DNA of 64,000 bases from Bettongia penicillata ogilbyi (lineage: Eukaryota > Chordata > Mammalia > Diprotodontia > Potoroidae). Positions 49,548 through 62,159 of this stretch are shown here, piece after piece. Position 1 is the first letter of the stretch. Each line of letters begins with the position of its first letter. The DNA is taken from the NCBI GenBank assembly GCA_023548195.1, contig JAJHZJ010000061.1:7375374-7439373 (forward strand), written 5' to 3'. Under the pieces are notes generated by a model, which was given only the letters and a program-made list of their open reading frames with translations, was not told the origin of the DNA and ran no database searches. The position numbers and the translations under genes are program-made.

Positions 49548-50945
49548 AAAATAATCCTTCTGAGACAGAACCAAGATGGAGTAAAGACAGGGACTCGCCT
49601 GAGCTCTCCTCAGATCCCACCAAATACTTTTAAATAATGACTCTAAACAAATTCTAAAGAGGAAGAATCCATAAAAAGATAGAGTGAAACAATATTTCCA
49701 GCCCAAGACGACTTAGGTTAGCAGGAAAGTAGGAAGCAAAGAAGATAAGAGAACGGGAGGAGGAAGGAAGGGCACTTTGGGGCAGGCAAAACTACTTTTG
49801 AGAATGGAAAGGGTAAAAGAAGAGAGAGTAGGATAAATGGTGGAAATAGGAAGGAAATACATAGTTGGTAAACATTACTGTGAGAAAAAATTACAGTATG
49901 TTTCTCTGAGAAAGACTTAAATTTCTCAAACATGGAAAACTGAGTCAAATTTATAGAAATAAGTTCCATTCCTCAATCGATAAATGGTCAAAGGACATGA
50001 ACAGGCAGTTTACAGAAAAAGTAATGAAAGTCATCTATAGTCATATAAAAAAATGCTCTAAATTACTATTAATGAGAGAAATACAAATTAAAACAGCTCT
50101 GAGGTACCACATCACACCTATCAGATTGGCTAACATGACAAAACAGGAAGATGAAAAATGTTGGAGAAGATGTGGAAGAGTTGGAACACTAATACATTGT
50201 TGGTGGAGCTGTGAGCTGATCCAACCATTCGGGAGAGCAATTTGGAACTATGCCCAGAGGGCTACAAAAATGTGCATACCCTTTGACTCAGCAATACTGC
50301 TTCTAGGACTATATCCCCAAGAGGTCATAAAAATGGGAAAGGGTCTCACATGTACAAAAATATTTAAAGCAGCTCTCTTTATGGTGGCCAAAAACTGGAA
50401 ATCAAGGGGATACCCATCAATTGGGGAATGATTGAACAAGTTGTGGTACATGGATGTAATGGAATACTATTGTGCTATGAGCAACAATGAACAAGAAGAC
50501 TTCAGAGAGGCCTGGAAAGACTTACATGAACTGATGCTGAGTGAAAGGAGCAGAACCAGAACTTTGTACACAGCAACAACCACAGTGTGTGGGGAATTTT
50601 TCTGATAGACTTAGTACTTCATTGCAATGCAAGGATTTAAAAAATATCAATGGACTCGAAACAAAATGCTTCCCACAGCCAGAGAAAAACTACGTAATTT
50701 GATTGCAGAATGAAGCAGACCATTTTTTTGTGTTATGTTTTCTCCCATTATGATTTCTCCCATTCATTTTAATTTTTCTAAGCAACATGACTAAGGTGGA
50801 AATGTATTTAATAGGAATGTATGTATAGAACCTACATAAAATTGTATGCCATCTCAGGCAAGGAGTGGGGAGGGAGCGGGAAGAAGGGGAAAAAAATCTA
50901 ATATATATGGAAATGATTGTAGAACACAAGACAAATAAAATAATT
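49548..50945 (+). mobile_element. L1 element, 5' end joined to 3' region
   Basis: Starts with gacagaaccaagatggagta and the 5' leader (gactctaaacaaattctaaa), then jumps near 49,730 into 3' sequence: aactgagtcaaatttataga, ctctgaggtaccacatcaca, ctgatccaaccattcgggag, catcaattggggaatgattg. ORF1 and almost all ORF2 are missing. The 144-codon open frame at 49,997-50,431 lies in the conserved L1 3' block and starts in ORF2 tail sequence; I do not regard it as a gene. Confidence 0.8.
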
Positions 50946-50949
50946 CAAT

Positions 50950-51225
50950 TTAAAAAGACACTTTTTCTTTATTTTTTTTGAGTTTTTTTTGTCTGTTTTC
51001 TCTCACAGAATGACTTACATGGAAATATGTTTTGCATGACTACACATGTAATAATCTAGGTCAAATTGTGTGCCTTTTCAATGAGAGAGAGAAAAGTGGA
51101 GAGGGAGAGCATTTGGAACTCAAAATTTGGAGGGGAGAAAAGAATATTAAAATTGTTTTTATATGTAATTGGGAGAAAATAAAGTATTAAATAAGATTTT
51201 AAAAAAGAATAAAATAATCCTTTTT
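50950..51225 (+). mobile_element. L1 3' end fragment
   Basis: Carries the 3' terminal block: cagaatgacttacatggaaa, tgttttgcatgactacacat, catttggaactcaaaatttg and attgtttttatatgtaattg, ending A-rich. It follows the previous L1 copy, whose own 3' end is at about 50,940. Confidence 0.75.
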
Positions 51226-51479
51226 GGGTCAAATGTTAAGATCACTGTTATAAAGCCAGAGAAAAATGCATCTGGAGAGGCCCTGTTTTGGAACCTGGAA
51301 GCTAAAGAATGAAGTGCTAAGTTTATAAAGTGACAATAGGACATCCCCAGATCAACAGCTCATTATCAGTTTGGTAGGATAAATTGAGTGATGTTTCAAG
51401 GGTTAGTTGGATCTTGGATTAGTTATTTTTTTTTTATCAATACAACCAAAGTGAAAACATGATTGTGTATAGTATGTGG

Positions 51480-51545
51480 GAGATACATGGATGGATAGCT
51501 AGATAGATGGATGGATGGACAGACGGACAGATGGAGGATGGATAG
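51480..51545 (+). repeat. GGAT/GACA/GATA simple repeat
   Basis: gatggatggatggac, agacggacagatgg and gatagctagatag units. Confidence 0.9.
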
Positions 51546-51784
51546 CCCCAGCTCTTAGCACAGTGCCCAGCATATAAGAGGCATTGTTTGTTGGTCTGAC
51601 TTGCCTTTTAATAAAGCTTACTGTTTTGATTTATTACAGGTTGTGGAGGAAAAGAACTGCATTGATTTTCATCTTTGTATGTATCCCTGGTTCAAGGTAA
51701 AGTGTCTTCTGATTAGTAGCTGCTTAATAAATTCCTGGGTTTTCTTTTTATTCAGAACTGCGATTCAAAGAATCTAGGTAGTGT

Positions 51785-51955
51785 CTTATGAGGAAATTTA
51801 TCCCCCTATCAACTTCTCTGCAGCTAATGGTGTCGCTGTTGTCAGGCCACGGAGCAGTTAAGGGACTTGGCTAGGATCAGTCAATGTATCAGAAGTGGGA
51901 CTTAAATCTAGGTCTTTAGACTCACTGTACATTCCACCACTCTGCCTTTCAAATG
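51785..51955 (-). mobile_element. MIR-like SINE, antisense
   Basis: gcagttaagggacttggcta, gaagtgggacttaaatctag, cattccaccactctgccttt. Confidence 0.5.
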
Positions 51956-52239
51956 ACATTCCAATGTCAACAAAGCTTGTTGACTTAATTAAAAAATCAA
52001 ACCAACCAAAAACCTCTCTCTGGAACTTCTCATCTTTTCCTTTGATTTCATTAATTCATGTTTTTTCCCCTGTTGGACTAATAAATACATTTGAGAAAAC
52101 AGAAACAATATCAAAATTTGTATTCCTGTTTAGCTTATACAGTCTGAGGCAGTAAAAGTAATTAGTCCAACTTCCACAGACCCAAGGAAGGTGCTCTCAT
52201 ATCAGTAGGAAGGCATTTACAGGAACATAGAGGGTACGT

Positions 52240-52325
52240 AGGATCTATCTCTCTATAGATATATATGTACATATACACACACTTAAGTGTGTATGTGTAT
52301 ACATGTGTGTCTATACACACACACA
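52240..52325. repeat. TA/CA/TG compound simple repeat
   Basis: atagatatatatgtacatat, acacacacttaagtgtgtat and gtgtgtctatacacacacac; partly self-complementary. Confidence 0.9.
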
Positions 52326-52439
52326 ATCCAATTCAGATCCTATCAAGTAAACAATTGTGGGGTGGGGGGAGCATTGTCCTTTAGAGGGACAAGTGTGACA
52401 CAGTCTGAGGACTGAATTGGAGTCGAGACCTGGGAGATC

Positions 52440-52640
52440 ATCCAGTTTCTGAGAGACCACGTGATGTAATGAGAATACTGACAGGACTTGAATTCGAATC
52501 CCATTCTGCCACTTATTTCCTTTGTGATCTTGAACAAGTTGCTTAATTTCTCTGGGTCCTCTTTTCTTCTCGGTAAAATGAGGGGGTTGGATTGGATAAC
52601 CCTGTAAGGTTGCTTTCTCTCTAGATTTATGATTCAATAA
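52440..52640 (+). mobile_element. MIR/THER SINE
   Basis: acttgaattcgaatcccatt, tttgtgatcttgaacaagtt, ttggattggataaccctgta. Confidence 0.65.
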
Positions 52641-52827
52641 ACCTAAATCACTTAAACTTTCTAACTCTTAAATTTCCCATCTGTAAAATCTGGAAATTAT
52701 ATTTTTACATTACCTATCCCCCCAGGGATATTTAAGGAAACCTTAACATGCTATATATATTTGACCTATAATTCTTACTACCATTGTTGGAAGCAGTTTA
52801 GCTCTCACCAGTGAGGTGACCTAGGGG

Positions 52828-52936
52828 GATGGGCTGGTGGCAAACCTGCGGGCTAGAGGCAAGTGGATTCAGTCAAAGGCTGCACTTGAGGATATAGAGG
52901 CCACACGTGGCCTCAAGGCTACAGGTTCCCCACCCT
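52828..52936. mobile_element. Nonautonomous hAT element, same family
   Basis: tggtggcaaacctgcgggct at the left; ggattcagtcaaaggctgca, cttgaggatatagaggccac; right end caggttccccaccct. Confidence 0.72.
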
Positions 52937-53111
52937 ATCTACTCCATGAGAAATGGACTAAAGCGCATGCATTGCTGGTGATCACAGTAGCCCAGCAGAA
53001 TTCACACTTCTCTAAAGCATTACTACCTCAGGAGTCATGCTCTACTGACATCTCTTGGCACATTATTTTGACTGATCACAAATGAGTGTTCATATTTCAG
53101 TGTTCTAAAGC

Positions 53112-53290
53112 ACTAGTTATTAACCTAGAGTCCATAAACTTGTTTATAAAAAATATTTTTCTAATTTTATTTTAATACAACTGGCTGCCCTTGTAATCCT
53201 ATAGATTTTATTGCATGCATTTAAAAACATGATTCTGAGAAAGGGTTCCTAGGTTTTACCAGACAGCCTGAGGGGGGGTCCTTGGCACAC
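53112..53290. repeat. Interspersed family C copy, opposite orientation
   Basis: ttattaacctagagtccata, gcatgcatttaaaaacatga, ttctgagaaagggttcctag, accagacagcctgag. The best preserved copy in this orientation. Confidence 0.55.
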
Positions 53291-53517
53291 ACAAAGAGAT
53301 GAAGAATACCTGCTTCAAAGTTACAGTCACAAAAATGGGCACAAAGTTCTCAGTCATTAATCAACCTCAGTGTTCCCCAATTTGGATTCATTTGGAAATA
53401 AGTAAAATGCTGAACTACAGGAAAAATATGGAAAACTTTACAAAACATTATTTCAACAATATGGCTTTAAAACCTTACATTTGGTTACAAAAGTATAGAC
53501 AGTAAAGTTCTCAACCG

Positions 53518-54987
53518 CATGTCCATTTGTCTTTTTTATTTTTTTTACAAAAACAAAAGAAAAAATATTTTATTTTACAAAATTTAGTTTAGGATACTAA
53601 AGTCTGATTTTATACAAATATCTTTACAAAACTGAATTATACATAGAAAAAAAACAAATGATTTAAAATATATAATACTCTTTACATGGATGTGTTACAT
53701 TACTAATGTATCATTTGGATAAGGTTTAAAAATGAAAGTAGCATCAAAACATCATGTTCAAAATACATTCCTTAAGAGTCCAGGAAAAATACTCAGTGCT
53801 CTCACTAGCCACCTGTGTTAACATACGGTGTTCTACAAGGAATCATGACAGAGCTATGAAGTAACATTCAGTGAAACAAACAAAAATTACTGTGAAACAG
53901 CAAGTTCAGAACACTCAAATTTAGTTCACTTCCTGGGATCTATATTACAGCTCATCAAATGGAGTGAAATATTCCATTCTTATTTTCAGGTATAGATGGT
54001 CACTATTGTTTTTGGTAACGATGAGTCCATTCTGAGATTACACGTAGGCTATAAAGACTTCACGGAGCAGTGGGCGGTAGACCAATTCCTAGAGTCTAAA
54101 GAGGTTATTAGAAAACCCTGCGCACTCAGCTACAGAACGAAAAATTTACAAGTAAAAAGTAAAAAAGTGTCCAGCAGAAACAAGGAGTGGGCAGCCAGCC
54201 AGGGTTCTCCACAGGTACTCTTATGACGTCTGGGGAAAGCAAATAAGCACTCTGGAACGCTGAATGAAGCTTGTGGCAAACTTTTGGATGGACATAAGCA
54301 AGAGTCCCGTGGGATGAGCAGCAACCATCGGCTGCACAGAAGGGAATTCTCAAATCAGGGAGGCCATAGAACCACTTCAGAGAGGTTTCCATAAGCAGTA
54401 TTCGATGAGCATTTATGATCAACAAGGTCATTCCCACTCCTTTCCCAGAGAGGGATGACTACTTGTCATTAGTATATTTAAAAACCAGGACTTAAAATTG
54501 GATTAGGTTCCCATCAATATTTATGCCAAAACACTTCATTCTTCTTTGCACATTATTTTAAGCAAGGAGTCACCCCTTGTTGCAAGATGTGTTGCAGTGT
54601 AAGGGAACAGCAGGAGGTCCAAGGGTGATGCTGTATTTTCCCTAGAATGAATTGTTGAAGATACCTCATCATAGCTTTAAAATATCTGCTAAATACGATG
54701 TAATATTCCATGATTCAAAATCAAAGGGGTGTATTCTGAACCCTCTCACATCTTCACAAAAGAAAAAGCAAAGTCAAAGTTGAACCCTTCCCCTTCCTCT
54801 GATCCCTTCCCTTTCCCCCTCCCCAGTCCCCCAAATGAAGAAATAGAACAATATACAGTTTCACTCCTAAGACAAGAAGTCTCCTATGCTACATGGCACA
54901 CTTAAGCTGTATGAGTACAACCTAGCACAAGAATGCCCAAAGCCTCCACCTCCACCACCAAGAGCATCTTCTTCAATAACAAGATGC
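53518..54987 (-). other. B3GLCT: B3GLCT 3' untranslated region (inferred)
   Basis: Follows the TAA stop and reaches the nearest well-placed polyadenylation signal, giving about 1.47 kb. I recognise no SINE, LINE or MIR in it, unlike the DNA on either side, which fits transcribed sequence under some constraint. The left boundary is inferred from the AATAAA at 53,535-53,540 and could differ; a longer UTR is possible. Confidence 0.6.
53535..53540 (-). terminator. B3GLCT: Polyadenylation signal AATAAA, putative B3GLCT
   Basis: TTTATT on the plus strand reads AATAAA on the minus strand. Cleavage would fall around 53,515-53,522, followed on the minus strand by T-rich sequence that could act as the downstream element. 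A second AATAAA lies at 53,568-53,573, so the two could be used alternatively. Confidence 0.5.
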
Positions 54988-55155
54988 TTATAACTCTTCT
55001 TTAAAATATGCCTGCTTCCTGCCACTGGTGGCATCTTTCCCATCAGGTGCCAACCAAGTGAAATACACCTTTACTGGATCGATATTCCAGTGTTTGTGAA
55101 ATGATATGGGAACTTGGTGAGAAAGGTAGTCCTCTGGATAATCCACCGGCCGAGC
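54988..55155 (-). CDS. B3GLCT: B3GLCT last coding exon (C-terminus and stop)
   Basis: Encodes the last 55 residues of beta-1,3-glucosyltransferase, a GT31-family enzyme of the ER lumen that transfers glucose to O-linked fucose on properly folded thrombospondin type 1 repeats. The exon opens at ARPVDYP after a clean acceptor (pyrimidine-rich tract then CAG; AG is the complement of 55,156-55,157) and continues through [12 protein letters not shown] and [12 protein letters not shown], which I recognise as the human C-terminus from memory. The length, 55 residues, equals my recollection of the human exon. The last 15 or so residues diverge, but the end is KEEL then TAA (54,988-54,990); human ends REEL, so a KDEL-like ER-retention signal is kept. 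It joins the exon at 61,485-61,629 in phase 0. The reading frame also runs open into the intron (to 55,215), but that part is not coding. Confidence 0.95.
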   Translation of the reverse strand, partial: ARPVDYPEDYLSHQVPISFHKHWNIDPVKVYFTWLAPDGKDATSGRKQAYFKEEL

Positions 55156-55373
55156 CTGGAAGAAAAGGAGACAATTACTTCCTTCCCCTATTGAGGTTTT
55201 TGGTCCCATAGTCATATTTGCAGGAAGAATGCTTTATAATCTTGCTACTGCAATAGCAGCTGCATGCGTTCCAAAATCAGTACCAAAATCTTTGGTACCA
55301 CCTTCCCTCTATCCTTTACCTCTGCCTATGGGACTTCTTTTTCATCCTCTTTTTCCTACCCTGATCCTTAAAT

Positions 55374-55378
55374 ATGCA

Positions 55379-55419
<41 letters not shown>

Positions 55420-55432
55420 GGAGAGATACCTA
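55374..55432. repeat. TA-rich simple repeat in B3GLCT intron
   Basis: tatgcatatatatacatata followed by TA units. Confidence 0.92.
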
Positions 55433-56124
55433 CACTATTAATACAGATATGCAATATCAACATAGTAGGTATCTATACATCTATATCATACAGTTTTGAT
55501 AACAAAAAGAACATGTTGACCTCCCCAAATCTCTCCCAGAGGGCTGCATAAAATAAATTAATAATTTAAGTGAGATTTTAAGAATTCAGATGATTTATGT
55601 AGGAAAGATAGTTGTTTTGCTCAAGCTGGAATAAATGTAGCATTGGGTTTCAGTTTTTTGTTTTTAATGATGTTTAGAGTTTCACACCCTCAATCCCTTT
55701 GTTCTAGCAAAATCCATGATGGCTAAAATTAGGATTTCACAAGTTCATGTGGACTGTGAAGTAGTGGCATGACAGATGTCCACCAAGTTCTTCTGCAAAG
55801 ATTGTTGGTGGCCTCCCAATCCCCCTTGCACATCAGGGTACAGACAGAAGAACCAAGGGGTTCAAGAAGGTAGGGGTCAATCAACATTCTTTCTCCAGTA
55901 AATGCCTGTCCCTCCAGGGTAGGAAATTCATAATTAGAAGCTACAGCAAGGTTTATGATGGAGAAAATAGACAGTGGTTACCCATGTAGAGTTCTCATTT
56001 TCCTTCTCAACACCAATCCCCATTTCCTCTTGCCATGCACATACATCACATGTAGACAACAACCTTAGCCATCCCTTCAAACACTGGGGTTTCAAAAATC
56101 AATCAATAAGCATTTATGTAATAA

Positions 56125-56345
56125 TAATGGTTGGAATTTATGCAGCCCTTTAATGTTTCAAAAGCACTTTGTGTTTGTTGTCTCCTTTGACACTCACAAC
56201 TCTGTGAGATAGGTGTCCATTTTACAGATGAAGAAAAGGAGACAGAGCAGTTGCATGATTTGTTCAACATTACACAGTTGGTAAATGTCTGAAGGAGGGT
56301 TCAGACTCAAGCCTTCCTGACTCCAAATCCAACATTAAGTTCTAC
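56125..56345 (-). mobile_element. MIR SINE, antisense, in B3GLCT intron
   Basis: acaactctgtgagataggtg, ttttacagatgaagaaaagg, cttcctgactccaaatccaa. Confidence 0.7.
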
Positions 56346-56599
56346 TAAGTGCCATTCAGCCTTGCAAACACTGTTGATAGAAATACAAAGAATAAAAAAG
56401 AAAACGATCCTTATACTCAAGGAATTTTCATTTGAATAGGAATTCTTGCCTTCCAGACTGGCTCTACCATGATATGACACAGTGAGATGAACTATTATTG
56501 CATATTGAATTAGTGATAGACCAAGTATTAAAAAGTACAGTTTTTGATATAATGAGAGTGATATCATAGTTCTTACCCATATACCCATAATTAGAGGGT

Positions 56600-56805
56600 G
56601 CTAGGTGACACCACAGTGTACAGAGACCTGGGCCAGGAATTAAGAAGACAAATTCAAATCTGGCCTCAGACACTTACTAGTGGTATGACTCTGGTGTGAC
56701 ACCACACTTAACCTCTGTCTGACTCAGTTTCCTCAACTACAAAATGGGGATAATAATAGCACCTACTTTATTAGATTGTTGCAAAAATCAAATGAAATGT
56801 TAACA
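56600..56805 (+). mobile_element. Marsupial SINE/MIR-type, sense, in B3GLCT intron
   Basis: tctggcctcagacacttact, gactcagtttcctcaactac, ggataataatagcacctact. A short duplicated gtgtgacacca-like stretch sits within the middle. Confidence 0.7.
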
Positions 56806-56999
56806 CTACCCCATTAAGTGAATAGGTTGTAACTGAATCATAATCCTAAGAAATGGTCTTGGGAAAAAGACCTCATGCATCTTTTTCTCATATATCCAAA
56901 GCTTATGGCTTTCTCTTTTAAAGTCCTTGTCATTATCAAATGATGCACTACAAAAACGGACATGATTTGGTTGGTGGCAATGATGTTAAAGAAGCAGCA

Positions 57000-57205
57000 C
57001 TGCCATCTGTTTGACTGCTGCACCCCAAGGATCAGAGGACCTCCCAATCTGACCTGTAGCTGAGATCCTCTGAATGTGCTGTCTCTCCCATCCCAATGTG
57101 AACTCTGTGAAAGCAAGAGCTGAATGACTTTTCTGTGCTCTGAATGTAGAAAATGGCCAATAAATGCTTTTTGCCTTCATTGGTTCACTCATTCATTTTT
57201 TTTTT
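57000..57205 (+). mobile_element. L2-type 3' tail in B3GLCT intron
   Basis: gaggacctcccaatctgacc, aatgtgaactctgtgaaagc, ccaataaatgctttttgcct, ttggttcactcattcat. Confidence 0.5.
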
Positions 57206-57356
57206 AATCTGTAAAAGGAGGGGTTTGTGATCCTGAAAAGAACAGATACTTCACACCACTGGCTGGGTACTATCTTGTGTTTTTATTTTCTATTTATATT
57301 CCCAAAAGCACAGGGTTTTGCACACAACGAGCAAGTGAGCCCTTAATAATATGATT

Positions 57357-57428
57357 TTTTATTCGTTCGTTCATTCGTTCATTCATTCATTCATTCATTC
57401 ATTCATTCATTCATTCATTCATTCATCC
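57357..57428 (+). repeat. ATTC microsatellite in B3GLCT intron
   Basis: About 17 ATTC/GTTC units, grown from the CATTCATTC terminus of an L2-like tail at 57,230-57,360. Confidence 0.95.
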
Positions 57429-58349
57429 ATAAATATTACCAAGATAACTTCAGATTAGGCTGAACCCCTTTAACCAGTTGCAAAGTAGAAAAATTTCCCT
57501 GCCCAGGACTCACACACTGAGATCAGCAAGGAAATGTTGAAAATCACGAATGGCCAAGCACCACTGGTTTTAAAAGTTCTAATCCTTGAAGTAGTTAGTA
57601 ACCAGATGGGAGCTGTACTGCAGAAGAATGAACCAGAAAATATATCCATATCCATACATACATATATGCATATATATGCTACCATCTATTCGAATTTGTT
57701 TTTTAAGTTTTGAATAGTAGTTAAGGGCAATTATAAATCATTTGATGTTTGTCAGAATCTCTGAGGTTTAACTATCAGGAAGGGAAAAAAAGCCAGGGCA
57801 GACATATTGTTGGATTTTTGCTTTCCTTCCCAATTCGGTCCTCAGTTGATTTCACAATGGCCCCAGAAAGGAGAATTGAGAGTAACAGAGGCAGATCCTC
57901 ACTCATTCTGCACGGCTAAGAATGAGCAGTTTGCAATACTAACAGAGCTAACAGGAAATAACAACAGACACTCACAGTTTCTTTCTGTTAATGCAGATTA
58001 CAAGGGTCTGATTCTCAGGAGGTCATGTTGGGGAACTAACTTATTAAGCACAAACATGTGCTAATCGTTTTCAATAAATGATGTCCTGGAAAAGAACAAG
58101 ATGGAACTTATGGAAAGTGAAATCCATTCAGAGAGGTATATGTTAATACCCAGGAGTCCTGTAAAGGAATAAATGTATTTATAATGCCAAAAGAGACACC
58201 CCTCACAGGATACCATTAGACGATGAGAAAATAGGACACAAGGAACAGATGTATGGCAATACTGACTAATTGGTCTCCAACCCAACTAAATATAAACAAA
58301 AGAAACCATGCCTAAACCGTAGTAGGGGGAATACAGGTTGAGTTGAACT

Positions 58350-58590
58350 ATGAACTTTGTAGGGTTTCTTAATCTTACTTTATGTTATGGTCCTCTTGGG
58401 CAGTCTAGTGAAATCTATGGATCCCTTCTCAGAATCATGTTTTTTAAATGCATAAAATACATAGGTTTACAATGGAAACCAATAATATTGAAATATATTT
58501 ATGAAAACACACATATGTATGTATTATTCATATATACGTATACTTTTTAAGTTTATGGACTCCACATTAAGGACTTCTGTTCTAAGAATT
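58350..58590. repeat. Interspersed family C copy in B3GLCT intron
   Basis: ttcttaatcttactttatgt, ggcagtctagtgaaatctat, ggatcccttctcagaatcat, taaatgcataaaatacatag, tttatggactccacattaag. Confidence 0.55.
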
Positions 58591-58649
58591 GGGACATACT
58601 GAACTGGGGTTGACAGGCGGGGATGAAAAGAGGCTATCCTGTTTTTCCC

Positions 58650-58795
58650 TAGGCTCAGAATCAGAGAGTTTCAAGGACTGTGAGATCCTGGGCAAGTCAC
58701 AACCATTATCAACTTGTCTTCTCATCTGTTATTTATGCTGCCTTACTTCACAGAGGTATATAAATCTTAAAATACCATAGAAATGTGAGGTATTA
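58650..58795 (+). mobile_element. MIR SINE fragment in B3GLCT intron
   Basis: tgtgagatcctgggcaagtc, ataccatagaaatgtgaggt. Confidence 0.5.
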
Positions 58796-58975
58796 GAGGT
58801 CACTCAGAAACATCACAGGACTTGGAGTGGGAGACCACCTCCATTTTGCAGATGAGGAAACCCAGACCCACAGGGATTAAGTGATTTGCCAAAGGTCACA
58901 CATATAGGAATAACTGTCAGAATTCCAACAGAGGTTTTCTGACTCCAAGGCTAGGCTTCTTTTCATTACCTGACT
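58796..58975 (-). mobile_element. MIR SINE, antisense, in B3GLCT intron
   Basis: ccattttgcagatgaggaaa, gattaagtgatttgccaaag, gttttctgactccaaggcta. Confidence 0.75.
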
Positions 58976-58977
58976 TC

Positions 58978-59160
58978 AGATTCCACCTAGATACTTACTA
59001 GTTGTACAAACATGGGCAAGTCATCTCACTGCATTCAGGTGTCAGCTTCCTGTATGTAAAATGGGGACAATGACAGGACCTATCCCCGGGGTTGTTGTGA
59101 AGATCAAACGTGCTAACAGATGTAAGACACCTTAGAAATGCCAGTTAGAACTGTGATTAT
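58978..59160 (+). mobile_element. MIR SINE, sense, in B3GLCT intron
   Basis: gatacttactagttgtacaa, gtaaaatggggacaatgaca, tccccggggttgttgtgaag. Head-to-tail neighbour of an antisense copy. Confidence 0.7.
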
Positions 59161-59439
59161 GCTGTCAACGTACCCCACCACCCACACCAAAGTCCTTATT
59201 TGCAGATCTCATTTTTTTTCTTTAAAGAATTCTGTTTGGATGTAAAGAGGTGGATGGAACTTATTCTGAGTCCCTTTCTGCAATTAGGATTCCATTATGA
59301 TCTGTTTACTGTACTGCATGGTTTATAGAGGAACACCAAGAAGAGAAGTCTGAGGCTAAGCATTAATGCTAACTTTATCACTAAGTCAATGTGTAACCAC
59401 TGATACTCACCTCTGTCTCAGAGCACAGACTCTGGTCCC

Positions 59440-59600
59440 TGGGGTGGCCCTTAGAAGACATCTAAGACAATTCTCTCAATTTACAAATGAGGAAATTGAG
59501 TTCCACAGGAGTGAAAGGATTTGCCTTTAGGTCATTTAGTGAAGGACATCTTGGAATGAGAACCCATGTCTCCTGATTCCCAGCTCAGAGTAGTGGAGTT
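59440..59600 (-). mobile_element. MIR SINE, antisense, in B3GLCT intron
   Basis: tttacaaatgaggaaattga, aatgagaacccatgtctcct. Confidence 0.65.
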
Positions 59601-61457
59601 TTTTCCCCCATCATGCCAGATCTACTTTATGAATTTTAAAAAAAAGACCAGTTTTCAAATTTATGTCTCTAAGAGATACTTTAAACATTAGAAGATAAAA
59701 CAGAACTTGCTAGGAATTCTAGACTTTGCTTTCAGTCTTGGAAAAGGCTTAAAATACATTGCCTATGGAATACAAATCAGGAGTTTTTAAGAATGAGAAA
59801 GTAAAAAATGAATTCCTTTAAAATTTCTTCCCTAGAATTTATGCCTGAAGAATAGGTTATTTTCTTTCTTTTGCTGGAAAGAATAGGAGAGCAGGATATA
59901 TGGTCCCTGTCTGGCTTTTCCTGTGTGAGCAGACTCACAGTATTCTATTCTAATATCTTTCCTTCCCTTTTTCTTCTTTTATAGGCCAAGTTTTTCCCTA
60001 GACAGTCAAGGCTGCTGCGCACATCTAAGAACTGTCATGTTAATATAGTGATGGATTATCTCTCTTCTACTCCAAGAGTTTTAATCATTTTTTTTTCCAT
60101 TTTTCACATGGGAGACAAAGAATAAAGAACCTCACCTGCTCTTCTAGGTCTTTATAACCTTGTATATCTAAGGTTTAGAATGCATAAGATCAGACAGGAT
60201 TTTGAAAGAACAAGAAAAATGCCCTTTTGTCAAGGAGGGTTTTCCAAGCTGATCATTAAAGTGCTATTTTTATCTTTCCACACAGTACTTAGGGATGTTA
60301 AAGGGAGTCTGCCTCATCCAATGATGCAAATGCTTTCTCTGCCTCGCTAGCATTCTCTCCTCCACTGCTGTACCTGTCATGGTTGAATTTTTATATCACT
60401 AGGGGTAGCAATTGCGAATTGGTGGTGACAAAAAATATGAATTCTAGATCCATAATCAAGGTTTAAATGCCATTTCAATGTTTGTTATGGCATCTAAAGT
60501 AGACATACATTTACATTTTTCAAGTCCTGAACAGCTCTGAGTTTCTCCAAGAAAAGCATATTGTAGCTGTTGAAAGCATGGTTGCTATTAATCCAAGTAC
60601 AGCACAGAGATTTCATTTTGGGAATATAAACACATTCATAGACCTAATTCTCAAGGGACTACTATAAATAGTACAGGAAGAACATATTTCTCCAAAGACT
60701 ATAATGATGATATGAAAACAGCACCAATGTCTTGTGGAAATTGCTACCGCTTCTCCTTCTTTCCTCCCCCCAGGATGCATCCTCACATGGGATGCAACAC
60801 TGAAGTTTAACAGACTAGGGGGAATAAGAGTAAAAAGGATGAAAACCCAACAAAAAGGCTGCAAAACTGAAAAGGAGGCAAATTTATACATGCAGGTGGA
60901 ATTAAATTCAACAGCTTTGAAAGCTACAAGTTGAATTTATTATATGCTTTAAAAGAAAAGCAAGCTGCTGTACATAACAAAGATCTGCAGCTTCTCGTAT
61001 AAACCTCTTTTTCTAGTCTACCATGTATATGGAAATAATAATCTTATTTGGTATTTGTTAAATTCAGAACAAAAATGAATTGTGGAAAAGAACTACACAC
61101 ATGTCAGAGGGATGCTATTAGGTTTGTCCAGGATATCCAACCACCCCACTCTATGAGCAAATAGTGAATATCTTTCTTTTTTCGTTAAAAATGTCCAACA
61201 ATATGGGAAGGGGTATGTTTTCTCTGGTCCCTGATGTGAAAGTGATATTTGTCGTATGTCATTTATTTTCCTACATGTTCTTAATCCCGCCTTTGTAATA
61301 TATGTGACATAATAGCTTTCCCCACTCCTTCCCCTGTCAAAGAGGCCTCCATGAGATGCCCACCTTGTGTGCATAATTCTCAAAACCATTCAAAGAAATG
61401 ATGATGAGGGAAAAGAAACAGACTCCTCTAAGGAGAAGAAATTCTTTTCTTTTTTTA

Positions 61458-61673
<216 letters not shown>

Positions 61674-62159
61674 TCAAAGACCATTAACTTCAATAGAGAA
61701 ATCTGGTTCAATTGAGACACATTTTTGATTAGGATAAAAAGAGGTTTCTCTGGGGCTCAGAAGCTACTCCATAATTACTCTGTATAAAAGAAATTGTTTT
61801 TGTGCTTTCTGGCAAATATTAACACTTGCATAAATATTTTAAACTTAAAACAGATGTTTTCCTTGTGGGTAAATTTTTACTTCTTCATACATTCCTGTTC
61901 TAACTTCCTGGCAAAAATATGCTGCCTCATGTTCTATCTTTTTCAAATAATCAGTTAAAAAACTAAAATACTCCCTGGTATTGGAACTCTCCATGGCAAC
62001 ATACATTGGAGTTTTCTTTGGACAAGCCACAAACCTCTATATCTCAGAGACATCCTTAATTCCTATAGGCTAAGAGGGACTTAGGGGGTTACCCAACTAA
62101 AAGATCCCTGAAGACTTCTGGTCCAGAGCTAACCTTACAGACAATAAGGAAACAGATTT

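Noticed and set aside
49997..50431. A 144-codon plus frame
   Set aside because: Lies in the L1 ORF2 tail and 3' block; the same sequence occurs in other L1 copies here.
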